NCBI RefSeq assembly: GCF_013267355.1
Contig: NZ_CP053985.1
Span: 1,798,001 to 1,862,000 of the forward strand
Reading direction: 5' to 3'
Length of the DNA: 64,000 nucleotides
From: Achromobacter pestifer
GTDB taxonomy: Bacteria; Pseudomonadota; Gammaproteobacteria; Burkholderiales; Burkholderiaceae_B
The notes under the pieces are model-generated. The model was given only the letters and a program-made list of their open reading frames with translations, made no database searches and was not told where the DNA came from. A program made the position numbers and the translations under genes. This document shows positions 1 to 8,340 of the stretch, in pieces (position 1 is the stretch's first letter; each line of letters opens with the position of its first letter).

Positions 1-129
1 CAGCAGCGCGGGCGCCACCACCAGGGTCGAGGTGCACCAGTAGGCGTAGCGCCGGTAGAACAGCCGCGCGCAGACATAGGCCAGCACGGTCGCCGCGGGC
101 CAGAACCACAGGTTGAAATCAGCCGGCAT
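1..129 (-). CDS. lrgB: LrgB/CidB family membrane protein, N-terminal part
   Basis: Only the first 43 codons are in the window; the gene runs off the left edge. The reading starts at an ATG whose complement lies at 127-129 and begins M-P-A-D-F-N-L-W-F-W-P, followed by a hydrophobic stretch, as expected for the first membrane segment of LrgB-like proteins. It overlaps the end of lrgA by 11 bases, so the two are translationally coupled. LrgB proteins act with LrgA in murein hydrolase and holin-like control or in export of small metabolites. The family call rests mainly on the neighbour lrgA and on the short visible N-terminus. Confidence 0.7.
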   Translation of the reverse strand, partial: MPADFNLWFWPAATVLAYVCARLFYRRYAYWCTSTLVVAPALL

Positions 130-523
130 GGCGATTCATCCAGCGGTAGCAAAGATCGATGGTCAGGGCCGTGCCCATCATCACCAGGGCCGTGCCCAGG
201 AGGATGACGGCCAGCAGTTTCAAGCCCAGCACACCGAGGAATTCGCGGTGATCCAGCAGCGACATGACGGCGGGGACAAAGAACAACAGCATCTCGCCCA
301 GCAGCCAACTGGCGCCGCGATGCACGTTGCGCACGCGCAGGCGGCGCGTGGCCAGCAGTAGCAGCACCAGCGCCATGCCAACGACGCCGCCCGGCACGGG
401 CAGGCCCAGCCATTGGGCCAGCGCCTGGCCCAGCAGGGAGAACAGGACCAGCAGGCAGATTTGCAGCACGCGGCTGCGGCGCAGCTTGCTGCGTAGAAGA
501 ATGGCGAGGCGTGGGCGAGACAT
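119..523 (-). CDS. lrgA: LrgA/CidA family holin-like protein
   Basis: This is a 134-residue inner membrane protein of the CidA/LrgA family, which modulates murein hydrolase activity and overflow-metabolite transport together with LrgB. Several hydrophobic segments are visible, with the family-typical LGLPVPGGVVGMALVLLLL stretch in the N-terminal half and a LLGEMLLFFVPAVMSL stretch in the middle. I chose the ATG at 523 because AGGAA lies about ten bases upstream; a TTG seven codons earlier (544) is possible. It is the first gene of an lrgAB pair and is transcribed away from a LysR regulator that starts at 621, the usual arrangement for a CidR-controlled operon. Confidence 0.85.
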   Translation of the reverse strand: MSRPRLAILLRSKLRRSRVLQICLLVLFSLLGQALAQWLGLPVPGGVVGMALVLLLLATRRLRVRNVHRGASWLLGEMLLFFVPAVMSLLDHREFLGVLGLKLLAVILLGTALVMMGTALTIDLCYRWMNRHAG

Positions 524-620
524 GGGACGAGGTTCCTGCGGCAAGTAGATGTTTTACGCCCGCGCGCCCCATAGATAAAATGAATTCCTTGAATTCAACC
601 CATTCCAAATAGGCATAACC

Positions 621-1508
621 ATGGAACTGCGCCCACTGCGCGCCTTGGTCGAAGTGGTCCGCCAGGGCGGTTTCTCCCAGGCGGCCAAGGCCGTCTACGC
701 CACCCAGCCCACCGTGAGCAAGGCGGTGCGCCAGCTGGAAGACGAGCTGGGCATGCCCTTGCTGGACCGCCACGCCCAGCCGCCGCGGCTGACCGCCGCC
801 GGCGAGATCGTCTACCGCCGCGCCGTGGCCATGCTGGCGCAGCGCGACGATCTGTACGCCGAACTCGACGAACTGAAAGGGCTCAAGCGCGGCGTGCTGC
901 GGCTGGGCCTGCCGCCGCTGGGCAGCAGCACCTTGTTCGCGCCGATGTTCGCGCGCTTTCGCAGCCGCTATCCGCAGGTGGAGATCAGCCTGGTGGAACA
1001 CGGCAGCCGCCGCCTGGAAGAAATGGTGATGGCCGGCGAGATCGAGCTGGCGGGCTCGCTCAGACCGGTGCCCGACATCTTCGACTGGCAGCCGGTGGCG
1101 CGCGAGCCGCTGGTGGCGCTGATGCCCGCCGACCACCCCAAGGCGGGCGCCGCAACGGTTGGGCTGAGCGACCTGCGGGACTCGCCCTTCATCCTGTTCG
1201 AGACGGGCTTTGCCCTGAACCGCATCATCCAGGACGCCTGCCAGCGGGCCGGCTTTGCCCCTGCCATTGCGGCGCGCAGCGGCCAGATCGATTTCATCGT
1301 GGCGCTGGTGGCCGCCGGCCTGGGCGTGGCCTTCCTGCCGCGCCTGAAGGCCCGCGAAGAGCTGCACGCTGGCGTGGCGCGCGTGCCATTGCTCGATGCC
1401 GGCACGGACTGGGAAATGGTGCTGGTCTGGCGCCGCGGCGGCTACCTGTCGCACGCCGCCCAGGCCTGGCTGGCCTTGACCCGGGAAGTCCATCCCGAAG
1501 TATGCTGA
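621..1508 (+). CDS. LysR-type regulator, probable regulator of lrgAB
   Basis: A 295-residue LysR-family transcription factor. The N-terminal winged helix-turn-helix is clear (FSQAAKAVYATQPTVSKAVRQLEDELG, about residues 18-42 in shorthand), followed by the periplasmic-binding-protein-like effector domain. It is divergent from lrgA across about 100 bases, which is where its operator should lie, so I infer that it activates lrgAB in the manner of CidR, which responds to acetate or pyruvate overflow. The effector is not visible in the sequence. Its stop overlaps possible upstream starts of the next gene. Confidence 0.85.
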   Translation: MELRPLRALVEVVRQGGFSQAAKAVYATQPTVSKAVRQLEDELGMPLLDRHAQPPRLTAAGEIVYRRAVAMLAQRDDLYAELDELKGLKRGVLRLGLPPLGSSTLFAPMFARFRSRYPQVEISLVEHGSRRLEEMVMAGEIELAGSLRPVPDIFDWQPVAREPLVALMPADHPKAGAATVGLSDLRDSPFILFETGFALNRIIQDACQRAGFAPAIAARSGQIDFIVALVAAGLGVAFLPRLKAREELHAGVARVPLLDAGTDWEMVLVWRRGGYLSHAAQAWLALTREVHPEVC

Positions 1509-1546
1509 TGCCGGAACCCAGCCGCTCCGCCCGGGTCAGATATTCC

Positions 1547-2434
1547 ATGCCAGCCCTCGCCCGCCTATCCCCCCGCCGCCTGTTCGCCGTTGCCCTCTTG
1601 GCCGGCGCCAGCGTCGTCGGCTGCACCCAGCTCGATTCCTGGCAGCGGCAGACCATCTTCTCTCCCCAATCCGAACCGCAGACCTGGTGGCGCGAACCGG
1701 CCGCCGGGACCCAGGTCTACGACCTGACACTGGCCGGCGGCGACAAGGTGCGCGCCTGGTACTGGCAAAGCCCCAAAGCCGGCGCGCCCACCGTGCTGTA
1801 CCTGCATGGCGCGCGCTGGAACCTGAATGGCAGCGCCTTCCGCATCGACGGCTGGACGCGCATGGGCTATTCCGTGCTGGCCATCGACTACCGCGGCTTC
1901 GGCGCCTCGACCCCGCGCCTGCCGTCCGAGGACAGCGCGCTGGAAGACGCGATGGCCGGGCTTGCGGAACTGGCCCGCATCCAGCCCGATCCGTCGCGCC
2001 GCTTCATCTACGGCCACAGCCTGGGCGGCGCGATCGCGATCGACCTGGCCGCGCGCCCGGAACAGCCGCAGTTCGCCGGCCTGATCGTGGAGTCCAGTTT
2101 CACCAGCATCGGCGCGATGCTGGCCACGCTGCGCTGGGGCAAGGTGCCGGGCGCCAGCCTGCTCGTCACACAGCCATTCGCCTCGGTGGAAAAACTGGCG
2201 CGCATGCGCACGCCCATGCTCTTCATGCACGGCACCGCCGACCGCGTGGTGCCGCACACCATGAGCGACGAGCTCTACGCCGCCGCCAGCAACGTCGCGC
2301 CCGAACTCAAGCGCCTGGTCAAGATCGAAGGCGCCTCGCACTCCGGCGCCTTTCGCAGCGGCGCGCAGTACGAGACCGCGGTGAAGGCCTTCATGCAGGA
2401 CGCGAGCCGCGCCTATCCGCGCAAGGCCGGCTGA
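1547..2434 (+). CDS. alpha/beta hydrolase, predicted lipoprotein
   Basis: A 295-residue alpha/beta-fold serine hydrolase. The nucleophile elbow is GHSLGG in the middle of the protein, the acid is probably in HGTADRVVP, and the histidine in EGASHSG near the end, so the triad is complete. The N-terminus has a basic region, a hydrophobic core and a lipobox ending V-V-G-C26, so I predict a lipoprotein. I prefer the ATG at 1547 because it gives a normal signal peptide; upstream starts at 1502 and 1508 would add 13-15 residues and overlap the LysR stop. The substrate is unknown; relatives include BEM46-like and esterase-like hydrolases. Confidence 0.8.
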   Translation: MPALARLSPRRLFAVALLAGASVVGCTQLDSWQRQTIFSPQSEPQTWWREPAAGTQVYDLTLAGGDKVRAWYWQSPKAGAPTVLYLHGARWNLNGSAFRIDGWTRMGYSVLAIDYRGFGASTPRLPSEDSALEDAMAGLAELARIQPDPSRRFIYGHSLGGAIAIDLAARPEQPQFAGLIVESSFTSIGAMLATLRWGKVPGASLLVTQPFASVEKLARMRTPMLFMHGTADRVVPHTMSDELYAAASNVAPELKRLVKIEGASHSGAFRSGAQYETAVKAFMQDASRAYPRKAG

Positions 2435-2499
2435 CAACCAGAGTCCGCCCAACGGTCTCCGAGCCCGCGCTCGCCGACCGTCCCTCCTCCTGTCTGCTC

Positions 2500-2515
2500 A
2501 TCGGGAAATCCCGAT
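2500..2515. repeat. Perfect inverted repeat downstream of the hydrolase gene
   Basis: Arms ATCGGG and CCCGAT enclose AAAT, 66 bases after the hydrolase stop. A similar but imperfect GGGAAACTCCC follows immediately. There is no T-tract, so it is a weak terminator at best, and it could also be part of the control region of the downstream gene cluster. Confidence 0.4.
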
Positions 2516-2535
2516 CCGGGAAACTCCCAAATCAA

Positions 2536-2565
2536 AATATCTTCTAAATATATTTATCAGATATT
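2536..2565. promoter_or_regulatory. Large AT-rich dyad, candidate GntR operator
   Basis: Outer arms AATATCT and AGATATT are perfect inverted copies and enclose the 12-base palindrome TAAATATATTTA, with two-base spacers on each side. The whole 30-base dyad lies 60 bases before the TTG start of the DapA-like gene, the first gene of a cluster that ends with a GntR/FCD regulator. This is the natural place for that regulator to bind. The assignment to GntR is inference from position and symmetry. Confidence 0.5.
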
Positions 2566-2625
2566 AGACTTTGCTCCTGCTCGCCGCTCCGCCATTGAAG
2601 CGACGGCATCTTGAGGAGAAGCCAG

Positions 2626-3537
2626 TTGAGTAACGTGCATTGGCAGGGCGTCTTCCCTGCCGTAACGAGTAAGTTCCATGCCGACGAGACCCTCGACTTC
2701 GAGGCGATGCGCAAGCACTTCGGCTTCCTGATCGACAACGGCGTACACGGCCTGGTCACCTGCGGCTCGCTGGGCGAAGCCAGCACCCTGACCCTGGAAG
2801 AAAAGCTGGAAGTGACGCGTTGCGCCGTGGAAGTCAGCGCGGGACGCATTCCGGTCCTGGCCAACGTGTCCGAAACCAGCACCCGCGAAGCGCTGCGCTT
2901 CATCAAGGCCGCGGTGGAACTGGGCGTGGACGGGTTCATGCTGATGCCCTCGCTGATCTACGTGGCGGACGCGCGCGAAGCCATGCAGAGCATCCGCACC
3001 ATGGCCGAGGCGGCGCAGAAACCCTGCATGATCTACAACAACCCCGTCGCCTACCGCGTGGATCTCAAGACCGAGCACATGGCCGAACTGGCCGACTGCA
3101 AGTGGCTGGTCGCCATCAAGGAAAGCAGCGACGACGTGCGCCGCCTGACCGACCTGCGCAACGCGCTGGGCACGCGCTATCAACTGTTCATCGGCGTGGA
3201 CGACCTGTCGTTCGAAGCGCTGGCGCTGGGCGCGGACGGCCTGCTGGCCGGGCTGGTCACCGCCTTCCCGCGCGAAACCGTGGCCCTGTATGACCTGATG
3301 AAGGCCGGCAAGTGGCAGGAAGCGCTGGCGCTGTACCAATGGTTCACGCCGCTCCTGCACCTGGATGTGTCGACCAAGCTGGTGCAGAACATCAAGCTGG
3401 CCGAGACCCTGGTTGGCGTGGGCAATGAGCACGTGCGCCGTCCGCGCCTGCCGCTGGTGGGCGCCGAGCGCGAACGCTGCGCCGCCATCATCCAGGCCTC
3501 GCTGGCCAAGCGCCCCGCGCAGTACCAGTCGAAGTAA
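2626..3537 (+). CDS. DapA-family (dihydrodipicolinate synthase-like) lyase
   Basis: A 303-residue TIM-barrel class I aldolase of the DHDPS/N-acetylneuraminate lyase family. The Schiff-base lysine is in WLVAIKESS and the conserved tyrosine in MIYNNPVAY; the N-terminal GSLGEASTLT loop matches the keto-acid binding motif GTTGE in a variant form. I start at the TTG at 2626, seven bases after a strong GAGGAG; a TTG at 2611 lies upstream of that site and is unlikely. It heads a cluster with a complete branched-chain-type ABC transporter and a GntR regulator, so it is probably a catabolic aldolase or dehydratase for the imported compound rather than the lysine-pathway enzyme. Confidence 0.8.
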   Translation: MSNVHWQGVFPAVTSKFHADETLDFEAMRKHFGFLIDNGVHGLVTCGSLGEASTLTLEEKLEVTRCAVEVSAGRIPVLANVSETSTREALRFIKAAVELGVDGFMLMPSLIYVADAREAMQSIRTMAEAAQKPCMIYNNPVAYRVDLKTEHMAELADCKWLVAIKESSDDVRRLTDLRNALGTRYQLFIGVDDLSFEALALGADGLLAGLVTAFPRETVALYDLMKAGKWQEALALYQWFTPLLHLDVSTKLVQNIKLAETLVGVGNEHVRRPRLPLVGAERERCAAIIQASLAKRPAQYQSK

Positions 3538-3627
3538 GGCCGGGCTCCGGAAGCAGCACGAACCTCCTGGCGCGTGGCGGGGCCGCGACGCGCCAGGGCC
3601 TGTCCTCCCGCAAGCCTAACGGACATC

Positions 3628-4383
3628 ATGCAAAGCGACATCATTCTTCAGACCCGGGGCCTGAGCAAGGAATTCCGCGGCTTCGTGGCGGTCAACAACG
3701 TCGACATGAGCGTGCGCCGCGGCGCCATCCACGCGCTCATCGGCCCCAACGGCGCGGGCAAGACCACCTTCTTCAATCTGCTGACCAAGTTCCACATTCC
3801 GACGCGCGGCGAGATTCTGTACGACGGCGTGGACATCACGCAGGAACGCCCCGCGCAGACCGCGCGCCGCGGCATCGTGCGCTCGTTCCAGATCTCCGCC
3901 GTGTTCCCGCAGCTGTCCGTGCGCGAGAACGTGCGCGTCGCCTTGCAGCGCAAGCTGGGCGTGGACTATTGCTTCTGGCGTTCGGAACGCACACTGGAAA
4001 GCCTGCACCACCGCGTCGAGGAACTGCTGGACCAGGTCGGCCTGCGCACGCACCTGGATGTCGCCGCGGGCGACCTGCCCTATGGCCGCAAGCGCACGCT
4101 GGAGATCGCGACCACGCTGGCGCTGGAACCCGAACTGCTGTTGCTGGACGAACCCACGCAGGGCATGGGCCACGAAGACGTCGATCGGGTCAAGCACCTG
4201 ATCAAGCAGGTATCCGCCGGCCGCACCATCCTGATGGTCGAACACAACATGAAAGTGGTGGCGGACATTTCCGACACCATCACCGTGCTGCAACGGGGCG
4301 AGATCCTGGCCGAAGGCCCCTACGCAACCGTGTCGGAAAACCCCGCGGTGCGCGAAGCCTACATGGGAGCCGAAGATGAATGA
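3628..4383 (+). CDS. livG: Branched-chain-type ABC transporter ATPase (LivG-like)
   Basis: A 251-residue cytoplasmic ATPase of the HAAT family. Walker A is GPNGAGKTT, Walker B LLLLDEPTQGMG, and the signature region is the degenerate LPYGRKRTLEIA that is normal for LivG. The H-loop is in VEHNMKVV. I chose ATG 3628 because the family N-terminus (ILQTRGLSKEF) follows directly; an in-frame upstream start at 3574 adds unrelated residues. It overlaps the next ATPase gene by eight bases. With the following livF, livK, livH and livM genes it forms a complete transporter for an amino acid or similar carboxylate. Confidence 0.88.
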   Translation: MQSDIILQTRGLSKEFRGFVAVNNVDMSVRRGAIHALIGPNGAGKTTFFNLLTKFHIPTRGEILYDGVDITQERPAQTARRGIVRSFQISAVFPQLSVRENVRVALQRKLGVDYCFWRSERTLESLHHRVEELLDQVGLRTHLDVAAGDLPYGRKRTLEIATTLALEPELLLLDEPTQGMGHEDVDRVKHLIKQVSAGRTILMVEHNMKVVADISDTITVLQRGEILAEGPYATVSENPAVREAYMGAEDE

Positions 4384-5095
4384 AGCCGCCCCGGGCTCTA
4401 GCATGCTGGAGATCCGCAACCTGCACGCCTGGTACGGCGAATCGCACATCCTGCACGGCATAGACCTGGACGTGAAGCCGGGCGAATGCGTGACATTGCT
4501 GGGCAGGAACGGCGCGGGCCGCAGCTCGACGCTGAAGTCCATCCTGGGCCTGGTCGGCCGACGCAGCGGCTCCATCAAGATCCAGGGCCAGGAGACCGTG
4601 GGCCTGCCGCCTCACAAGATCGCACGGCGCGGCATCGGCTATTGCCCCGAGGAACGCGGCATCTATGCGTCCTTGAGCGCCGAGGAAAACCTCATGCTGC
4701 TGCCCTCGGTGGGGCCGGACGGCATGTCGGTGGAAGAGATCTACAACATGTTCCCCAACCTGAAAGAACGCGCGCACAGCCCCGGCACGCGTCTGTCGGG
4801 CGGCGAACAGCAGATGCTGGCGATGGCGCGCATCCTGCGCACTGGCGCCCGCCTGTTGTTGCTCGACGAAATCACCGAAGGCCTGGCCCCTGTCATCGTG
4901 CAGTCCCTGGGCCGCGTGATCCGGCAATTGAAAGAGCGCGGCTACACCACCGTGCTGGTCGAGCAGAACTTCCGCTTCGCCCAGCACCTGGCCGACCGCC
5001 ATTACGTCATCGAGCACGGCCAGGTGGTGGCGGTGATAGACCGCGCCGAGGTCCGGCAATCGCAGAACAAGCTGAACGCCCTGCTCGGCATTTGA
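4376..5095 (+). CDS. livF: Branched-chain-type ABC transporter ATPase (LivF-like), Walker A Lys to Arg
   Basis: A 239-residue second ATPase of the HAAT transporter. The signature LSGGEQQMLAMARIL and Walker B LLLLDEITEG are intact. The Walker A motif reads GRNGAGRSS, so the lysine that contacts the nucleotide phosphates is Arg49. I believe such arginine variants occur in some betaproteobacterial LivF-like proteins, so this may be a subfamily trait rather than damage. The start overlaps livG by eight bases; an internal ATG at codon 10 is also possible. Confidence 0.85.
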   Translation: MNEAAPGSSMLEIRNLHAWYGESHILHGIDLDVKPGECVTLLGRNGAGRSSTLKSILGLVGRRSGSIKIQGQETVGLPPHKIARRGIGYCPEERGIYASLSAEENLMLLPSVGPDGMSVEEIYNMFPNLKERAHSPGTRLSGGEQQMLAMARILRTGARLLLLDEITEGLAPVIVQSLGRVIRQLKERGYTTVLVEQNFRFAQHLADRHYVIEHGQVVAVIDRAEVRQSQNKLNALLGI

Positions 5096-5152
5096 GTTTT
5101 CCAACCACATTCCTTCCGACCGCAGTCCCCTTCCTACACGGAGCGTAGTCAG

Positions 5153-6358
5153 ATGAAATTGAATCGAATCGCAGCAGCGCTGTTCGCCGTCGGCATGATC
5201 GGCGCCGCCCAGGCCCAGACCAAGGTCAGCGACGACGTGGTCAAGATCGGCGTCCTGACCGATCTGTCCGGCGTCTATTCCGACCTGGCCGGCAACGGCT
5301 CCGTGATCGCGGCGCGCATGGCCGCCGAGGAAATGGGCAACAAGGTGCTGGGCAAGCCGGTGGAAGTGGTTTCCGCCGACCACCAGAACAAGCCCGACGT
5401 CGCCGCCAACCTGGCGCGTGAATGGTTCGACCAGGGCAAGGTCGACATGATCACCGACTTCCCGACCGCCTCCACCGCGCTGGCGGTGATGGAAATCGCC
5501 AAGCAGAAGAACCGCGTGACCATGCCGTCGGCCGGCCTGTCCACGGCCATCCTGGGCGAGAAATGCTCGCCGCTGAACGCCCAGTGGACCACCAACACCT
5601 ATGCGCTGGCCGCCGGCACCGCGCGCGCGCTGGTCAAGGAAGGCAAGAAGACCTGGTACTTCATCACCGCCGACTATACCTTTGGCCACTCGCTGGAAAA
5701 GGACGGCACCGAGGTCATTCAGGAAAACGGCGGCAGCGTGGTGGGCGTGTCGCGCCACCCCTTCCCCGGCAACGACTTTTCCTCGTTCCTGTTGAAGGCG
5801 CAAGCATCGAAAGCCGACGTGATCGCGCTGGCCAATGCCGGCAACGACACGGTCAACGCGGTCAAGCAGGCCAACGAATTCGGCATCAACAAGAAGCAGA
5901 TCGTGGCGCCGCTGCTCACCTACATCTCGGACGTGCACAGCATGGGCCTGGCCAAGGCGCAGGGCATGTACCTGACCGAAGCCTTCTACTGGGACTATGA
6001 CGACGCCTCGCGCGCCTGGGCCAAGAAGTTCTTTGAGAAGGCCAAGAAGATGCCGACCGCCTCGCAGGCGGGCGTGTACTCGGCCACGCTGTCCTACCTG
6101 AAGGCGATCGAAGCCGCCGGCACCGACGACGCGCCCGCCGTGATGGCCAAGCTGCGCGAAATGACCATCAACGACGCCGTGATCCGCAACGGCAAGCTGC
6201 GCGCCGACGGCGCGCTGGTGCACGACATGCTGCTGTTGCAGGTGAAGTCGCCCGCCGAATCCAAGGCGCCCTGGGACTACTACAACGTCAAGTCGGTACT
6301 CAAGGGCGAGGAGGTCTTTCCCAAGCCCCAGGCCGCGTGCGCGTTGAACAAGACGTAA
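5153..6358 (+). CDS. livK: Periplasmic substrate-binding protein of HAAT ABC transporter
   Basis: A 401-residue periplasmic binding protein of the Leu/Ile/Val type (Peripla_BP_6). A signal peptide is clear: KLNR, hydrophobic core AAALFAVGMIGAA, and cleavage after AQA. The mature part begins with VSDDVVKIGVLTDLSGVYSDL, shown here in part, which is the typical first strand and ligand loop of the family. It lies between the two ATPases and the two permeases in the same operon, 57 bases after livF. The ligand is not evident; the linked DapA-like lyase suggests a keto-acid or amino-acid-like compound. Confidence 0.88.
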   Translation: MKLNRIAAALFAVGMIGAAQAQTKVSDDVVKIGVLTDLSGVYSDLAGNGSVIAARMAAEEMGNKVLGKPVEVVSADHQNKPDVAANLAREWFDQGKVDMITDFPTASTALAVMEIAKQKNRVTMPSAGLSTAILGEKCSPLNAQWTTNTYALAAGTARALVKEGKKTWYFITADYTFGHSLEKDGTEVIQENGGSVVGVSRHPFPGNDFSSFLLKAQASKADVIALANAGNDTVNAVKQANEFGINKKQIVAPLLTYISDVHSMGLAKAQGMYLTEAFYWDYDDASRAWAKKFFEKAKKMPTASQAGVYSATLSYLKAIEAAGTDDAPAVMAKLREMTINDAVIRNGKLRADGALVHDMLLLQVKSPAESKAPWDYYNVKSVLKGEEVFPKPQAACALNKT

Positions 6359-6470
6359 AGCCGCCACGCGCCGCACGCCTTGCGTGCGGCGCCGGCTGCC
6401 CTGGCCGCGGCGCACCGCCGCCGCGCGCTTCCCGGAAATCGACGCGACACCTGTCCGCCCGACACCTACC

Positions 6471-7373
6471 ATGTTCGATATCTCGCTATCCGCCTTGCTC
6501 GCCCAACTACTGGTGGGGCTGATCAACGGCTGCTTCTACGCCATCCTGAGCATGGGCCTGGCCATCATCTTCGGCCTGCTCAACATCGTCAATTTCACGC
6601 ACGGCGCCCAGTTCATGATGGCGGCGTTCCTGGCCTGGATCGGCTTCACGCAGCTGCCGCAGCTGCTGGGGCCGGGCGTGCAGATCAACTTCTGGGCCGC
6701 GCTGATCCTGGCGCCGCTGCTGGTGGGACTGGTGGGCGTCGTGATCGAGAAGACGCTGCTCAAGCGCCTGTATCACCTGGACCACCTGTACGGCCTGCTG
6801 CTGACCTTCGGCATCGCGCTGATGATGGAAGGCGGCTTTCGCTACTTCTACGGCATCTCGGGCGTGGGTTACGAGCCGCCCGAAGTCCTGCAGGGCGGTT
6901 TCGACCTGGGCTTCATGTTCCTGCCGGCCTACCGCGCCTTCGTGGTGGTGGCGTCCCTGACGCTGTGCCTGGCGACCTGGTATCTGTTCGAGCGGACCCG
7001 CCTGGGCGCCATGCTGCGCGCCGGCACGGAAAACCCCAAGCTGCTGCAGGCCTTCGGCGTCAATGTGCCGGTGATGATCACCCTGACCTATGGCTTCGGC
7101 GTGGCGCTGGCCGGCGTGGCCGGCGTGCTGGCCGCGCCCGTCATGCAGATCAACCCACTGATGGGCGCCAACCTGTTGAACATCGTGTTCGCCGTGGTCG
7201 TGATCGGCGGGCTGGGCTCCATCATGGGCGCCATCGTCACGGGGCTGGCCCTGGGCCTGCTGGAAGGCCTGACCAAAGTGTTCTATCCCGAAGCCTCGAC
7301 GGTAGTCGTCTTCATCGTCATGGCGATCGTTCTGCTGACTCGCCCCGCCGGCCTGTTCGGCAAGGAGAAATAA
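6471..7373 (+). CDS. livH: Branched-chain-type ABC transporter permease (LivH-like)
   Basis: A 300-residue inner membrane permease with about eight hydrophobic segments. The LivH hallmark near the N-terminus, GLINGCFYAILSMGLAIIFG, is present, as are the NFTHGAQFM and the late GLGSIMGAIVTGLALGLLEG motifs. I start at ATG 6471 (MFDISLSALLAQ) because it begins right before the first membrane segment; an upstream in-frame start at 6384 would add 29 arginine- and proline-rich residues. The stop is followed after one base by the GTG start of livM. Confidence 0.88.
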   Translation: MFDISLSALLAQLLVGLINGCFYAILSMGLAIIFGLLNIVNFTHGAQFMMAAFLAWIGFTQLPQLLGPGVQINFWAALILAPLLVGLVGVVIEKTLLKRLYHLDHLYGLLLTFGIALMMEGGFRYFYGISGVGYEPPEVLQGGFDLGFMFLPAYRAFVVVASLTLCLATWYLFERTRLGAMLRAGTENPKLLQAFGVNVPVMITLTYGFGVALAGVAGVLAAPVMQINPLMGANLLNIVFAVVVIGGLGSIMGAIVTGLALGLLEGLTKVFYPEASTVVVFIVMAIVLLTRPAGLFGKEK

Positions 7374-7374
7374 G

Positions 7375-8340
7375 GTGCAGCGCATACCCTCCTCGATCCG
7401 CATCCTGGCGCTGCTGCTGGTGCCGGCCCTGCTGGTGCCGTTCTTCCCGCAGATCGTCTATCCCGTGTTTGTGATGAAGGTGCTGTGCTTTGCGCTGTTC
7501 GCGCTGGCCTTCAACCTGCTGACCGGCTTTACCGGACTGGTGTCCTTCGGCCATGCGGCGTTCTTCGGCTGGGCCGGCTACGCAGCCGGTGAAATGATGA
7601 TCCTGTTCGGCGCGCGCGGCCTGCCGCCCGAGGTTGCCATGGCCTGCGGCGTGGCCATGGCCGCGGCCATCGGCTGGGCCATCGGCTGGCTGGCGATCCG
7701 GCGCACCGGCATCTATTTCGCGATGATCACGCTGGCGCTGTCGCAGGTGGCGTACTTCATGGCGGTGCAGGTGGGCTGGACCCGCGGCGAGGACGGCATG
7801 CAGGGCATCCCGCGCGGCAAGTTCCTGGGCCTGGTGGACCTGAGCGTGGACAGCAATATGTATTACTTCGCGCTGGCGGTCTTTGTGCTGGGCTTTCTGT
7901 TCGTCTACCGGGTGATCCATTCGCCCTTCGGGCAGGTGCTCAAGACCATCCGGGACAACGCGCCGCGGGCCATATCGCTAGGTTACGATACAGACCGGTG
8001 CAAGCTGCTGGCCTTCGTGCTGTCGGCCTCGGTCGCCGGCCTGGCGGGTTCGCTGAAGGCGCTGGTGCTCCAGCTGGTTGCATTGAACGACGTTTCGCTC
8101 GCCACCTCGACGGAAGTGCTGCTGATGACGCTCCTGGGCGGCATCGGCACGGTATGGGGGCCCGTGGTGGGCGCGACGCTGGTCGTCAGCTTGCAGAATT
8201 ATCTTGCCACCCTGGGCGACATCGTCACCATCGTCATCGGACTGATTTTCGTGTTGTGCGTGTCGTTCTTCCGGCGCGGATTCGTCGGCGAATGGCTGGC
8301 CTACGCGCAGTGGCGCAAAACGAAGGAAAACAATAGTTGA
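7375..8340 (+). CDS. livM: Branched-chain-type ABC transporter permease (LivM-like)
   Basis: A 321-residue inner membrane permease. The LivM signature LTGFTGLVSFGHAAFFGWAG is near residue 45 (quoted in part) and the cytoplasmic coupling loop SPFGQVLKTIRDNAPRAISLG is in the second half. It starts with GTG one base after livH, with AAGGAG-like sequence inside the end of livH. The stop TGA overlaps the ATG of the GntR gene by one base, so the regulator is translationally coupled to the transporter. Confidence 0.87.
   Translation: MQRIPSSIRILALLLVPALLVPFFPQIVYPVFVMKVLCFALFALAFNLLTGFTGLVSFGHAAFFGWAGYAAGEMMILFGARGLPPEVAMACGVAMAAAIGWAIGWLAIRRTGIYFAMITLALSQVAYFMAVQVGWTRGEDGMQGIPRGKFLGLVDLSVDSNMYYFALAVFVLGFLFVYRVIHSPFGQVLKTIRDNAPRAISLGYDTDRCKLLAFVLSASVAGLAGSLKALVLQLVALNDVSLATSTEVLLMTLLGGIGTVWGPVVGATLVVSLQNYLATLGDIVTIVIGLIFVLCVSFFRRGFVGEWLAYAQWRKTKENNS

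Noticed and set aside
1565..2452. 295-codon minus-strand frame
   Set aside because: Antisense of the lipoprotein hydrolase, whose catalytic motifs are complete.
4280..6526. 748-codon open frame on the minus strand
   Set aside because: It is the antisense of livF and livK with high third-position GC and a His/Gln/Gly/Arg-rich composition typical of shadow frames; no domain is visible.
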